Assembly (NCBI GenBank): GCA_903831935.1
Contig: CAIKZP010000154.1
Location: 1-40,353, forward strand
Length of the DNA stretch: 40,353 nt
DNA from: an uncultured Bacteroidota bacterium
GTDB taxonomy: Bacteria > Bacteroidota > Bacteroidia > Chitinophagales > Chitinophagaceae
Direction: 5' to 3'
In this document: positions 16,666 to 25,887 of the stretch, one piece after another
How positions within the stretch are numbered: position 1 is the first letter of the stretch
Layout: every line of letters starts with the position of its first letter
Notes under the pieces: generated by a model
The model's database searches: none
What the model was told of the DNA's origin: nothing
Seen by the model: only the letters and a program-made list of their open reading frames with translations
Program-made: the position numbers and the translations under genes

Positions 16666-17646
16666 TTATATTGCTGGATCATGAAAAACCTTTGGGGCTA
16701 TTATTGATTCAACAGACAGTTTTTCAATTCCTAAAGTATTGCACCATCCCAAAAACTTTTCATGAATTTCATTTAAAGTTTCTTTTTGTGCTGGGGTTAA
16801 TTCTAATACATGCGCACGACTAATGGTTCTAATGGGTAATCCTCTTTTTGCTAAAAAGTATTTGGCACTCATAGGATATGCTATATGAATTAAAGGATCT
16901 ACTTGAATCAATTCATTTTGCAACCAATCTACTTGTTCTTTCATTGCAGGATTTGCAGCGTTATTAACCATCCATACCAATATTTCAGGATAAAAATTTC
17001 CCGAAATAGAACTCATTCCTTTACCTCCATTGCGCATTACATAAGAGGCATTGGGTGTATGCGCATCAAAGAATTCAAATGAAGTATTGCCAGATTCTTT
17101 TAAAATATTCAGCTTCGCTTTTACTTGTGATTGGTCTATGGAAGTGTCTTTATGATAAATGAATCGCTTAGTTTCTAATAAAGTTTTAAATACATTGGCT
17201 GTGAGTATTCTTTTATAAGGTGCAGGGCATTCATATAATCCAAATGGAACACCTGGAGCAAGCGCTAACATTTGTTGAAAGTTGCGCAATAAAATTTCAT
17301 CACTATCTTCAATATTTGCAAAATGACCAGTAATTAAAATCACTGCATCAATACCTGTTTCGTAGATTTTTTTTGCAAAAATGGCTTTATCCTCAATGGT
17401 TAAACCAAAAGATCCTGTAGCAACAATTGGAACCCTCCCTCTAACATATCTTACTATAAAACTGGTGAGTTCTAAGCGTTCGTCTTCGGTTAAACTATAC
17501 ATTTCGCTACTTAAACAATTGGCAAAAAAACCTTTAACCCCTGCTGCTAAATAAAAGTCAATCAATTTTGCAACTGCATCAAAATCAAGCTTTGCCTTTA
17601 AATTAAAAGGCGTAATCATTACGGGCACAAATTTATTATCCATCAT
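16666..17646 (-). CDS. dihydrodipicolinate synthase / N-acetylneuraminate lyase family protein
   Basis: This is a class I aldolase-fold protein of 326 residues from ATG 17646 (an earlier in-frame TTG at 17652 is less likely). The Schiff-base lysine is in FIYHKDTS (about Lys166), and the conserved tyrosine is in FGLYECPAPY (about Tyr138), replacing the usual YNxP. The GxxGE substrate motif is altered to CLSSE (about 44-48). These changes make true DHDPS activity unlikely and fit a sugar-acid aldolase or dehydratase. It lies 14 bases after a sodium symporter gene, so the pair probably imports and cleaves a monosaccharide or sugar acid from the polysaccharide locus. The substrate is unknown; a 2-keto-3-deoxy sugar acid is one possibility. 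Confidence 0.75.
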   Translation of the reverse strand: MMDNKFVPVMITPFNLKAKLDFDAVAKLIDFYLAAGVKGFFANCLSSEMYSLTEDERLELTSFIVRYVRGRVPIVATGSFGLTIEDKAIFAKKIYETGIDAVILITGHFANIEDSDEILLRNFQQMLALAPGVPFGLYECPAPYKRILTANVFKTLLETKRFIYHKDTSIDQSQVKAKLNILKESGNTSFEFFDAHTPNASYVMRNGGKGMSSISGNFYPEILVWMVNNAANPAMKEQVDWLQNELIQVDPLIHIAYPMSAKYFLAKRGLPIRTISRAHVLELTPAQKETLNEIHEKFLGWCNTLGIEKLSVESIIAPKVFHDPAI

Positions 17647-17660
17647 ATACAAATTGATTG

Positions 17661-19220
17661 CTATTTTTTTATAAAGCTTTTAAGTTTAGTGAGTAATAGA
17701 CCAGAAAGAAAAATGGTTAAAGTGCCTACTACTATTATCATATTCTTGTGTAGTGCAATTTTTAAGTACGATAATTCTGGAGATAATTTATTGGAGAAAC
17801 TAAACCAAATAATTACAATTACACCAATAATTACGGCTATGATTGCCTCGGTATTTTTTGTTTGTTTACTTATAATTCCTAACAAAAATAATCCTAGCAT
17901 GCCTCCAGCAAATATTCCCGACAACTCCCACCAAACATCTAAAATACTTTTTATACCAATCATCGATAAACCAAAAACTAAACCAATTAATCCTACAATA
18001 ATGGTTGATGCATATAGTATTACAAACTCTTTTTTATCTGAGGCATTATTTGAAAAATATCTTTTATAAATATCTTTTGTAAAAACTGTAGCAGACGCAT
18101 TCATTCCAGAACTGATGGTGCTCATTGCTGCAGATAAAATTGCTGCTACTATTAAACCCAAGCAAACAGTAGGCACTTTATTTACCATAAAATGTGGCAT
18201 TACTTTGTCGGCATAATCTGCTGGTTTAAGTTGTTGCATATACGTTGACACATCAACTGCGCTTGCTTTTAAACCCAATTTTTGTATGGCTAAACTATGT
18301 TTTAACGAATCTGCAATGGCTGGATTAACTTGATAATAAGCAAATAAAGCAGTGCCAATTATAAAAAATAATAACGATGCTGGAACGTATAAAAAAACAG
18401 ACAACCAAACAGATTTACGAGCCTGCGAATCAGAAACGGCAGTATGGTAGCGTTGAATATAATTTTGATCCATCCCAAAATTATTGAGATTAATAAAAAA
18501 ACCATAACAAAGCACTACCCAAAAACTACTCTCCTTAAAATTAAAAGCCGTAGTGCCTAAACTGAATTTATCATTTGATTTTGCAATGGCATAAATAGCA
18601 GTAACACCTCCAGGTATCTCCCAAATAATTAAAAACAATATCAGTAAAGCTCCTAATGTTTTAAGTACGCCTTGCACAACTTCTGTCCAAATAACTGCTT
18701 CTATTCCCCCTAAAACCGTATAAATAATAATACAGATACCCATCACCATCATAATAGAAGACATAGAAAATCCTAGAAGCGCCTGTAGGGTTAATGCCAT
18801 GCCAAAAAACACAGATCCCATTCTTGCAAATTGGGTTAATAAAAAACAAATCACTGCATAGGTTCTAGCCCATGGTCCAAATCTTTTTTCTAAATTAGTA
18901 TAGGCCGATATTTCTCCTGTATTTCTATAAAACGATACAAAATATTTAGATGCTACCCAGGCGGCAAAAGGCATTGAAATACTAAAAACAAAAGCATTCC
19001 AGTTTGTAGCAAATGCTTTACCAGGAACGCCTAAAAATGTATTGCTACTTAAAAATGTTGCATAAATAGAAATACCTATTGCCCAACCTGGTATTTTACC
19101 AGATGCTTTTGTAAACTGTTCGGTGTTTTGATTCTTTCTAGAAAAATAAAACCCAATACCTATCATGGCAAATAGGTATATGAAAACAATTGACAAATCA
19201 ATAAAGGGTATGTTTTGCAT
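17661..19220 (-). CDS. sodium:solute symporter (SSS family)
   Basis: The start is set at ATG 19220 (MQNIPFIDLSIVFIYLFAMIGIGFYFSRKN), giving 519 residues; the longer version would begin at a TTG. The protein has about 13 hydrophobic spans. Family features include RKNQNTEQFTKASGKIPGWAIGISIYATFLSSNTFLGVPG after helix 1, 'GGIEAVIWTEVVQG' and 'AAILSAAMSTISSGMNASATVFTKDIYKRYF', the region around the sodium site in SGLT/PutP-type carriers. It belongs to the inner membrane and would take up a sugar or sugar acid with sodium. It is divergent from the AraC regulator and directly upstream of the aldolase-family gene. Confidence 0.88.
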   Translation of the reverse strand: MQNIPFIDLSIVFIYLFAMIGIGFYFSRKNQNTEQFTKASGKIPGWAIGISIYATFLSSNTFLGVPGKAFATNWNAFVFSISMPFAAWVASKYFVSFYRNTGEISAYTNLEKRFGPWARTYAVICFLLTQFARMGSVFFGMALTLQALLGFSMSSIMMVMGICIIIYTVLGGIEAVIWTEVVQGVLKTLGALLILFLIIWEIPGGVTAIYAIAKSNDKFSLGTTAFNFKESSFWVVLCYGFFINLNNFGMDQNYIQRYHTAVSDSQARKSVWLSVFLYVPASLLFFIIGTALFAYYQVNPAIADSLKHSLAIQKLGLKASAVDVSTYMQQLKPADYADKVMPHFMVNKVPTVCLGLIVAAILSAAMSTISSGMNASATVFTKDIYKRYFSNNASDKKEFVILYASTIIVGLIGLVFGLSMIGIKSILDVWWELSGIFAGGMLGLFLLGIISKQTKNTEAIIAVIIGVIVIIWFSFSNKLSPELSYLKIALHKNMIIVVGTLTIFLSGLLLTKLKSFIKK

Positions 19221-19415
19221 GTATTGATAATAAAGTTCCTGTGGCAAGCAGTACTAAATGAATAATTAAAATTCAATCATAAAACTATTCTTAAATGGGC
19301 AAAGTTCTCTGAAGTGTGTTTTCTAAAATATGTACTATATTGTCATGAAATAGTGTAGTATTACTTATTTAATAATAATATTAGACTTATTTTAGTGGTA
19401 ATTAGTAAAATAAGC

Positions 19416-20288
19416 ATGAAGCCGCATTATCATAAAGTTCCCAAAAAACTTGAAAACTCGTTTAGCTTACGTAAAGATGTGTCGGCCAATTTTGATACTA
19501 CTTGGCATTATCACCCTGAATTAGAATTACACTATATAAAACAAGGAGAAGGCATAAGATTTATAGGAGATAATATTAGTAATTTTTCGTCGGACGAAAT
19601 GTTGTTATTAGGCGAAAACCTACCACATACATGGAAATCGCATGATGCCTATTTACAACCTCAATCAGAACTAGCGGTAGAAACAACCGTTATGCATTTT
19701 CTACCGAATTGTTTGGGCCAAGAATTTTTGTCATTACCAGAATCTTATCAACTAACCCAATTGATTGAAAAAGCAAAAAATGGATTGCTTATTTATGGAG
19801 AAACAAAATGGAAACTATTGGCATTATTAGAAGCCGCCTACAATGCAGTTAACCTTGAACGTATTTCATTATTTATATCTATTTTAAATACACTAGCAGA
19901 AACCAAAGAATACGAACCTATTACTAGCTCACATGCTTTTTATCAGTCAAACCAGTTAGAAACAGATCGGCTCAATCAAATATATACATACACACTTAAG
20001 CATTATATGAACAATATTAGCTTATCTGAAATTGCATCATTAAGTTGTTTGAGCGTTACTTCTTTTTGTAGGTATTTTAAAATGATGACGAACAAAACTT
20101 ATACCGATTTTTTAACAGAAATTAGAGTTAGTTATGCATGTAAATTATTAATAGAAAATAAATCATTAACTGTTGAATCGGTAGGAAACGAAACTGGATT
20201 CAATAATGCTTCTAATTTTTTTAGACAATTTAAAAAGATGGTTGGCATTACACCAAAAGCATATAGAAAAAAATACATAGTAGGTTAA
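19416..20288 (+). CDS. AraC family transcriptional regulator
   Basis: I chose ATG 19416 (MKPHYHKVPKKLENSFSLRKD), giving 290 residues; a GTG at 19395 adds seven residues without family similarity. The N-terminal cupin-type ligand domain shows WHYHPELELHYIKQGEGIRFIGDN. The C-terminal 100 residues carry two helix-turn-helix motifs (ISLSEIASLSCLSVTSFCRYFKMM and LTVESVGNETGFNNASNFFRQFKKMVGITPKAYRKK) characteristic of AraC/XylS proteins. It sits between the divergent symporter-aldolase unit and the GH95-like gene 35 bases downstream, so it likely responds to a sugar and controls one or both. The 195-base upstream region shows no clear operator. Confidence 0.9.
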   Translation: MKPHYHKVPKKLENSFSLRKDVSANFDTTWHYHPELELHYIKQGEGIRFIGDNISNFSSDEMLLLGENLPHTWKSHDAYLQPQSELAVETTVMHFLPNCLGQEFLSLPESYQLTQLIEKAKNGLLIYGETKWKLLALLEAAYNAVNLERISLFISILNTLAETKEYEPITSSHAFYQSNQLETDRLNQIYTYTLKHYMNNISLSEIASLSCLSVTSFCRYFKMMTNKTYTDFLTEIRVSYACKLLIENKSLTVESVGNETGFNNASNFFRQFKKMVGITPKAYRKKYIVG

Positions 20289-20323
20289 TAAAAAAGTCTA
20301 TTTTCAAATAATAAAAATATTTA

Positions 20324-22648
20324 ATGAGAAATCGCAGAATAATATTGCCATATTTTATAGCCTTTTTTATATCTCTTATATCATACAATTCATACGCGCA
20401 AAGCAATGCTATTCAAATTAACTGGAATAGTTTTATGCAAGAGCAGCAACTACGCTGGGATTCTATTAGTACAAATTATTACACAGGAATATTGCTTGGA
20501 AACGGACGATTAGGAACAAATATTTATAAAGAATCTGATAATGCAATTCGATTCGAAATTGGCAGATCAGATGTTACAGACCAAAGACCACATTATCCAG
20601 ACAGCGTTAGTGGAGAACAACTATTGTCAAAACCTAGATTGGCTATTGGAAAAATGTTATTACACACAAAAGGCAATATTGTAAATGCAACTATGCAACT
20701 AGATATCTACAATGCAGAAAGTACTGGCACAATCACCACAACTCTTGGTAGCATTCATTTTTATGCGATTGTGCCAACTGGTGAGGAAGTAATTGTTGTA
20801 AAAGTATTTGGCACTGGTGAAGAAAAAAACAACTTATGGGAATTTATTGCCGAAGAAAGTATTTCACCTAGAATTACTGCCCAGTCAAAAAAACAAGCTG
20901 CATTTGATTATACCAATAATCCACCATTTATAGAAAAGGATTCAGCACAATTTCACTATTGCTATCAACCATTATTATTTAGTGATGGCTATGCTACTGC
21001 TTATAAATTAATAAAAAAAGCCGACACTAGCACTTTGGTGTTAGCTGTTGGGAATGCAATTGATTTTAAAACAAGTGCAAAAAAAGAAGCCTTCAATTAT
21101 ATCAATAGTTTTTTTGCAAAAAAAGAAGCTGCTATTATTCAAGCACATCGTAAATGGTGGCACGAATATTCAGAGAAAAGTATGATTTCTGTTCCTGATG
21201 CTAGAATACAAAATTATTATACGATGGAACAGTATAATATGGCTGCAGCAACAAGAGCAGGAAAACCAATGGTAGACTTAATGGGCCCTTGGTTTAAAAG
21301 CAAAACACCATGGCCAGCTATTTGGTGGAATTTAAATACACAACTAGCTTATTCATCGGTATTTGCGTCTAATCATTTAGAAATAGGAAGGTCATTATTT
21401 GATGCCTTATATAATAACCGTAATACCTTAATAAAAAATGCACCAAAGCAATGGCAAAATGATGCTGCTGCAATAGCAAGAATATCTTCTTACGACCTGT
21501 ATTCGCCAGTTACACAAGATGAAATTGATAATGGAAAATTTGAACCCGGAAATTTAACATGGACATTATTTTATTACCATAAATATTTCTTGTATTCAAA
21601 GGATTCCATTGAATTAAAAAATCGCATATTTCCATTACTTAAAAGGTCTGTGAATTTCTTATTGCATTTATTAACGAAAGATGAAAAAGGAATCTATCAT
21701 TTGGCAAATTCTTTTTCACCAGAATATTCAGATGCCATTGATGCACATTATAGTTTAAGTGCCTTAAAATGGGGTCTTACAACATTAATTGCTACAAATA
21801 AAACTTTATTGCTAAATGACCCAGATAGAAAAAAATGGGAAGAAGTATTATTACACCTAACGCCATACTATAGTACCGAAATTGGTTACTTAATTGGCAA
21901 AGACAAACCATTATTAAATGGGCATAGACATTTTTCTCATTTAATGATGATATACCCTTACAGAGAAGTTTCATTTACAGATACTGCTACAGCTGCTGTG
22001 ATGCATAAATCAATCAATTACTGGGAATCGTTAAGTAAAAAGTTTAGGGGATATTCTTATGTAGCAGCATCTTCTATGTCTTCACTAAATAATAATGGCA
22101 ATAAAGCCTACCGATATCTAGATACTTTTTTAAATAGACATGCCGAAGTGAATGGCCTTTATGCCGAAGCAGGACCCTGTTTTGAAACGCCTCATGCCAT
22201 GACGAATAGTTTATTAGAAATGTTATTACAGAGCCAAGAACCGCTTATTCGCGTCTTTCCTGCTATTCCTGATAATTGGAAAGATGTTTCGTTTGTTAAT
22301 TTAAGGGCTGAAGGTGCTTTTTTAGTAAGTGCTTTGAGAAAAAATGCACATACTACAATTGTAATTGTTACCAGTGAAAAAGGTGGAAATACATCCATTG
22401 AAACTGATATAGCAGCAGCCAATATTATAGTTCAATCAAATAAATCTAAAGCAAATTATAAAATTCTAACCCAAAATAATAGATCAACTATTCATATCAG
22501 TACTATTGCTGGCGAAATAATTACCATTCGCGATAGAACAAATGCTACAGATATTATCAGCCCTATAAAACAAACAAGTTTTAGCAATCAATACTGGGGC
22601 TTACAAACAAACCATAAAGAAAGTGTTATTAAATTAAATAGAAAATAA
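20324..22648 (+). CDS. GH95-like glycoside hydrolase, secreted
   Basis: The 774-residue protein has a signal peptide ending near SYAQ-SN (residue 26), so it is probably periplasmic. The N-terminal 'YYTGILLGNGRLGTNIYKE' (52-70) matches the GH95 opening 'LPLGNGRLG'. In the (alpha/alpha)6 domain I see WWNLNTQLAYSS (334-345) with the paired asparagines Asn336/Asn338, SFSPEYSD (463-470) with Glu467 as candidate acid, and HRHFSHLMMIYP (534-545). The late 'EMLLQSQ...VFPAIPDNWKD..FVNLRAEGAFLVSA' is also GH95-like. GH95 enzymes remove alpha-L-fucose or alpha-L-galactose by inversion. The position of the usual catalytic Asp (IDGNFG) reads FETPHA here, so specificity and even family placement are uncertain. 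Confidence 0.7.
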   Translation: MRNRRIILPYFIAFFISLISYNSYAQSNAIQINWNSFMQEQQLRWDSISTNYYTGILLGNGRLGTNIYKESDNAIRFEIGRSDVTDQRPHYPDSVSGEQLLSKPRLAIGKMLLHTKGNIVNATMQLDIYNAESTGTITTTLGSIHFYAIVPTGEEVIVVKVFGTGEEKNNLWEFIAEESISPRITAQSKKQAAFDYTNNPPFIEKDSAQFHYCYQPLLFSDGYATAYKLIKKADTSTLVLAVGNAIDFKTSAKKEAFNYINSFFAKKEAAIIQAHRKWWHEYSEKSMISVPDARIQNYYTMEQYNMAAATRAGKPMVDLMGPWFKSKTPWPAIWWNLNTQLAYSSVFASNHLEIGRSLFDALYNNRNTLIKNAPKQWQNDAAAIARISSYDLYSPVTQDEIDNGKFEPGNLTWTLFYYHKYFLYSKDSIELKNRIFPLLKRSVNFLLHLLTKDEKGIYHLANSFSPEYSDAIDAHYSLSALKWGLTTLIATNKTLLLNDPDRKKWEEVLLHLTPYYSTEIGYLIGKDKPLLNGHRHFSHLMMIYPYREVSFTDTATAAVMHKSINYWESLSKKFRGYSYVAASSMSSLNNNGNKAYRYLDTFLNRHAEVNGLYAEAGPCFETPHAMTNSLLEMLLQSQEPLIRVFPAIPDNWKDVSFVNLRAEGAFLVSALRKNAHTTIVIVTSEKGGNTSIETDIAAANIIVQSNKSKANYKILTQNNRSTIHISTIAGEIITIRDRTNATDIISPIKQTSFSNQYWGLQTNHKESVIKLNRK

Positions 22649-23890
22649 TTACTTACTCAAAGATTTATTATATCTAATTAGGGCTTCTAAAAAATAGTAA
22701 TCGGCATAGATAAGTGGTGCATCAATTTCTGCGCCATGCGGAATACTGCCAACACTATGTTTTAATAAAAAATTACCATTCTCACCAAGTTTTGATCGAT
22801 AGGTATCAGTTGCTAATGAATGTAAGATCGCTATAGCATTTTCTTTGTAGTTAGCACTTTTATTGCCAGCATAGTTTGCTAATTCAAATAAGGCAGATGC
22901 TGTAATGGCAGCAGCAGAAGCATCACGAAGTTTTGTTGTAACCATATAAGTTTTAGACCTAGGGCCTGGTGTATAACCTGCTTCTCCAATATTAAAATCC
23001 CAGAATGGTATTTTATCGGCAGGTAAAGTTTTTGCATTTAAAAACCAATCAGCCATACCTATAGCAGTTTTTAAAAACCGAATATCTTTTGTTTCTCTAT
23101 AAGCCATTGTAAAACCATAAATACCCCAAGCCTGTCCCCTAGCCCATGTAGAATTATCGGAATAGCCTTGAGCCGTTTCTCTAGCAATTACTTTGCCTGT
23201 AATAGTATCATAACATACTACATGAAAGGAACTATAATCGGGTCTGATTTGATATTTCATGGCTGTTAAAGCATGCTGAACGGCTATGTGTTTAAAACTC
23301 GTATCACCTGTTTCTTTAGAGGCAAAAAATAGCAATTCTAAATTCATTAAATTGTCTATGATTACCGGAAAATTGTACGATTTATTATTATTCCAAGAAT
23401 CAAACCTATTCCATGATTTAATACTTTTTGTTGTTTTATTATAACGTGTACTTAGCGATTTTGCAGATTGAATTAGTATGTCTCTATACATTTTATTCCC
23501 TGTAATTCTATAAGCATTACCCAAACTACAATAGGTCATAAAACCTAAATCGTGGTGTTCTGTAAAATTTTGAAGCGGATATAATTTTGTAGACCACTCT
23601 ATTGCATTCTCTTTTAATACTTTGTCTTTAGAATATTCAGCGGCCATCCAAAGGTTTCCTGGAAAAAAACCACTTGTCCAATCGTATAGATCAAAACCTA
23701 TCATTTTACCACTCTTGTCAATTGTTTTTGGAAAATGATTGGGTATTTTATTTGCCTCAACAACCATATATTTAAGTTGTTGTGTTGCAATATTTAAATT
23801 GTTTTCAATGAAACTGTCTTTATTACTTACAGGATAAAAAGCAGTTAAAGCAAAAACAAAAATTAGTGATAATATTAAAAATCGCTTCAT
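22649..23890 (-). CDS. GH88-like unsaturated glucuronyl hydrolase
   Basis: The 413-residue protein has a signal peptide without a lipobox (cleavage around residues 19-22) and should be periplasmic. It fits the (alpha/alpha)6 GH88 family: YDWTSGFFPGNLWMAAEYS (69-87), the aspartate of TEHHDLGFM (Asp114) and that of PVIIDNLMNLELL (Asp179), which match the two catalytic aspartates, plus STWARGQAWGIYG, FWDF, and RDASAAAITASALFEL. GH88 hydrates the 4,5-double bond of the unsaturated uronic acid left by lyases, releasing it from the oligosaccharide. It is the last gene of the lyase operon. GH105 is the main alternative, but the WARGQAW and HHDLGFM context favours GH88. Confidence 0.87.
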   Translation of the reverse strand: MKRFLILSLIFVFALTAFYPVSNKDSFIENNLNIATQQLKYMVVEANKIPNHFPKTIDKSGKMIGFDLYDWTSGFFPGNLWMAAEYSKDKVLKENAIEWSTKLYPLQNFTEHHDLGFMTYCSLGNAYRITGNKMYRDILIQSAKSLSTRYNKTTKSIKSWNRFDSWNNNKSYNFPVIIDNLMNLELLFFASKETGDTSFKHIAVQHALTAMKYQIRPDYSSFHVVCYDTITGKVIARETAQGYSDNSTWARGQAWGIYGFTMAYRETKDIRFLKTAIGMADWFLNAKTLPADKIPFWDFNIGEAGYTPGPRSKTYMVTTKLRDASAAAITASALFELANYAGNKSANYKENAIAILHSLATDTYRSKLGENGNFLLKHSVGSIPHGAEIDAPLIYADYYFLEALIRYNKSLSK

Positions 23891-23940
23891 TAGTAATTAA
23901 TTAATAATTTAAACATTAGGGGTATTTATTAAAACAGGAT

Positions 23941-25881
23941 CTATTTTTTTGGTGTAATTTGATAAGTATAAGTACCTGTTTTCGATATTTTTTTAGCAAC
24001 TAACTTTAATCTATACAATTCCTTTCCCCAAACATTTGATAATCTTGGATCAGTTTGTGGTATTACATCGTAAGAAGCAATAAAATCTGTTGGATTATAT
24101 TTTAAAATAATTGCTTTTGATTCTTTTTCAATAATAACCGACCCAACAGTAGATAAATTCGGTTTACCCCAAGTCATAAAATTAATTTGATTTGCTTCTT
24201 TCAAATCTTTTAATTCAAACTGATCAGTAATAATTAAAGCATTATCAGAAACTAGTTCATACTTACGATTCCAAGTATCTACAAACACGTCTTTACTATA
24301 TGCACCAGCCATATCTAATGAAAATATATGTTTCAACGAATCAAATACCACATTTTTTGCTTTGTATTCAGCACCAAATTGTTGTGGCAAACCATTAATC
24401 ATAGGAAGATTGTGGTAATTGCTTTGCATACTCCAAATAGAATAACGCTCATTGCTAAAAGTTTGTCTGGTATAGGTTCCTACACCAACATCAATGATTA
24501 ATGGCATAGCATCTAAATAGAGTGAGAAAGTACCAACATCATTGTGATTATGGCTTTCAGCATTATACCCTGCCTTAGCCGCAAAGAACAAACCATTGCT
24601 AGTTTTCATATAGCAAAACTGTGTTTGTGGATACCAAGCATAAGTATTTTGAGGTAGCGCTGCTTTTGTTTGTATTAATGAATTATGATTTGCAATGTTT
24701 TCTAATGTTCTAAAAATATCTCTACCTGCATTTATATCATCTCCATTTTTTTCTCTAGAAATTAAATAGGCCGCAAAACTTTGCATATCTGTACTTTTTA
24801 CTGCTAGCCCATATCTATAAATCGCACCTGCTTCTCCTCCCCCTTTTGCAGAAGCATCTGCAAAATTTACAACCCAACCATTTCCAACATAACTTTTAGC
24901 AATATACTCTCCCATATTTTTTATGATGGGCTCATTAAAAATAGAAATCTTGCCATTAGTGGCATTGCTTAGTAATTGTAAATAATCATACATTTTTCCA
25001 GCTGCATGGCCCCAGTAAGAAGGACCCTCTTCACAACCACCATCTTCATGATTGTAATTGATAAATTTATCTACCGATTCCATCGTGCGATAAACTGCTT
25101 TGGCTTGTTTGATAGGATTTTCTTCTAATAACAAATAACAGGTTAACATATTAAAATTGCACCAAGGATTCCAATTATTAACCATAGTACTTGGTTGTGC
25201 ATTGAATGCTTGCCACCAATAATCACTTCGCTCCATGTATGGATCAAGTATTCTATCTTGTAAATTCTTTCTTAATTTTTTAGATATAATAGGATTTGAT
25301 TTGTCGAATTCTTTATTAAAAAAATAATAAGTCCATGAAAGGAATGAACCCAAATCACCAGCAGTAAGATCAATTAATTGTTCATTAAAATCGGGCAAGG
25401 AACGTCTTGATTTTTGGGTGACCAAATGAGCTGATAATGCCCAAGAAGACATTTCACAGGTTTGCCAAACACCATTAATAATTTGTGGTATAAATCGTCC
25501 TTTACCTTCAGACAATTCTGCCATCACCAAATTACTTAAAGCAGTTAAATTAGATGTAAATGGCTTTTCCATTGCTACCCTACTTCCACTAGATTCAAAT
25601 TCTAAATAATCTGTTGCTGTAACTACTTTCCATTCGTAATTCAAATGTTTTTCGCCTAATTGAATTAATTCAGTTTTAAAAGTACTAGTATATTTATCCC
25701 AACCGGCTCTATCGGTATAATTTGGATATTTAATCCATTGTTTATTTGTTACCAAACTTGTCTTTACAATTTCTAGAGATGCTTTTTTTTGAAGCAAATT
25801 TCTATAATCATGTGCATACAATTGAAAAGACAATAGTAAACAAACTAGTAACAAAACTTTATTAAACAAATTCGTTTTCAT
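23941..25881 (-). CDS. heparinase II/III-type polysaccharide lyase
   Basis: The 646-residue protein has a signal peptide (residues 1-23, no lipobox), so it should be periplasmic. It consists of an alpha-toroid domain (about 30-400) with NNWNPWCNFNM (235-245) and CEEGPSYWGHA (283-293), and a beta-sandwich domain (about 415-646). The heparinase II/III signature HNHNDVGTFSLYLDAMPLIID starts at 444 and YHNLPMING is at 489-497. Likely catalytic or metal residues are the Asn235 region, Tyr289, His444/His446 and His490 (inference from lyase families such as PL12, PL21 and PL33). It cleaves uronic-acid glycans by beta-elimination; the exact PL family and substrate cannot be fixed from sequence alone. 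It starts six bases after the GH16 gene. Confidence 0.85.
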   Translation of the reverse strand: MKTNLFNKVLLLVCLLLSFQLYAHDYRNLLQKKASLEIVKTSLVTNKQWIKYPNYTDRAGWDKYTSTFKTELIQLGEKHLNYEWKVVTATDYLEFESSGSRVAMEKPFTSNLTALSNLVMAELSEGKGRFIPQIINGVWQTCEMSSWALSAHLVTQKSRRSLPDFNEQLIDLTAGDLGSFLSWTYYFFNKEFDKSNPIISKKLRKNLQDRILDPYMERSDYWWQAFNAQPSTMVNNWNPWCNFNMLTCYLLLEENPIKQAKAVYRTMESVDKFINYNHEDGGCEEGPSYWGHAAGKMYDYLQLLSNATNGKISIFNEPIIKNMGEYIAKSYVGNGWVVNFADASAKGGGEAGAIYRYGLAVKSTDMQSFAAYLISREKNGDDINAGRDIFRTLENIANHNSLIQTKAALPQNTYAWYPQTQFCYMKTSNGLFFAAKAGYNAESHNHNDVGTFSLYLDAMPLIIDVGVGTYTRQTFSNERYSIWSMQSNYHNLPMINGLPQQFGAEYKAKNVVFDSLKHIFSLDMAGAYSKDVFVDTWNRKYELVSDNALIITDQFELKDLKEANQINFMTWGKPNLSTVGSVIIEKESKAIILKYNPTDFIASYDVIPQTDPRLSNVWGKELYRLKLVAKKISKTGTYTYQITPKK

Positions 25882-25887
25882 AGACTA

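Noticed and set aside
16666-17646. Sialic acid catabolism (NanA) for the DHDPS-family gene
   Set aside because: No nanE, nanK or sialidase is present and the substrate motifs differ from those of NanA.
19507-19516. Near-copy of the operator half-site (ATTATCACCC) in the AraC gene
   Set aside because: It encodes the conserved WHYHPE cupin segment, is a single copy and lacks the 22-base partner, so coincidence is more likely.
23941-25881. Heparin or chondroitin degradation implied by the heparinase II/III name
   Set aside because: The fold covers lyases for many glycans; no sulfatase is present and rhamnosidases are, so a glycosaminoglycan target is not supported.
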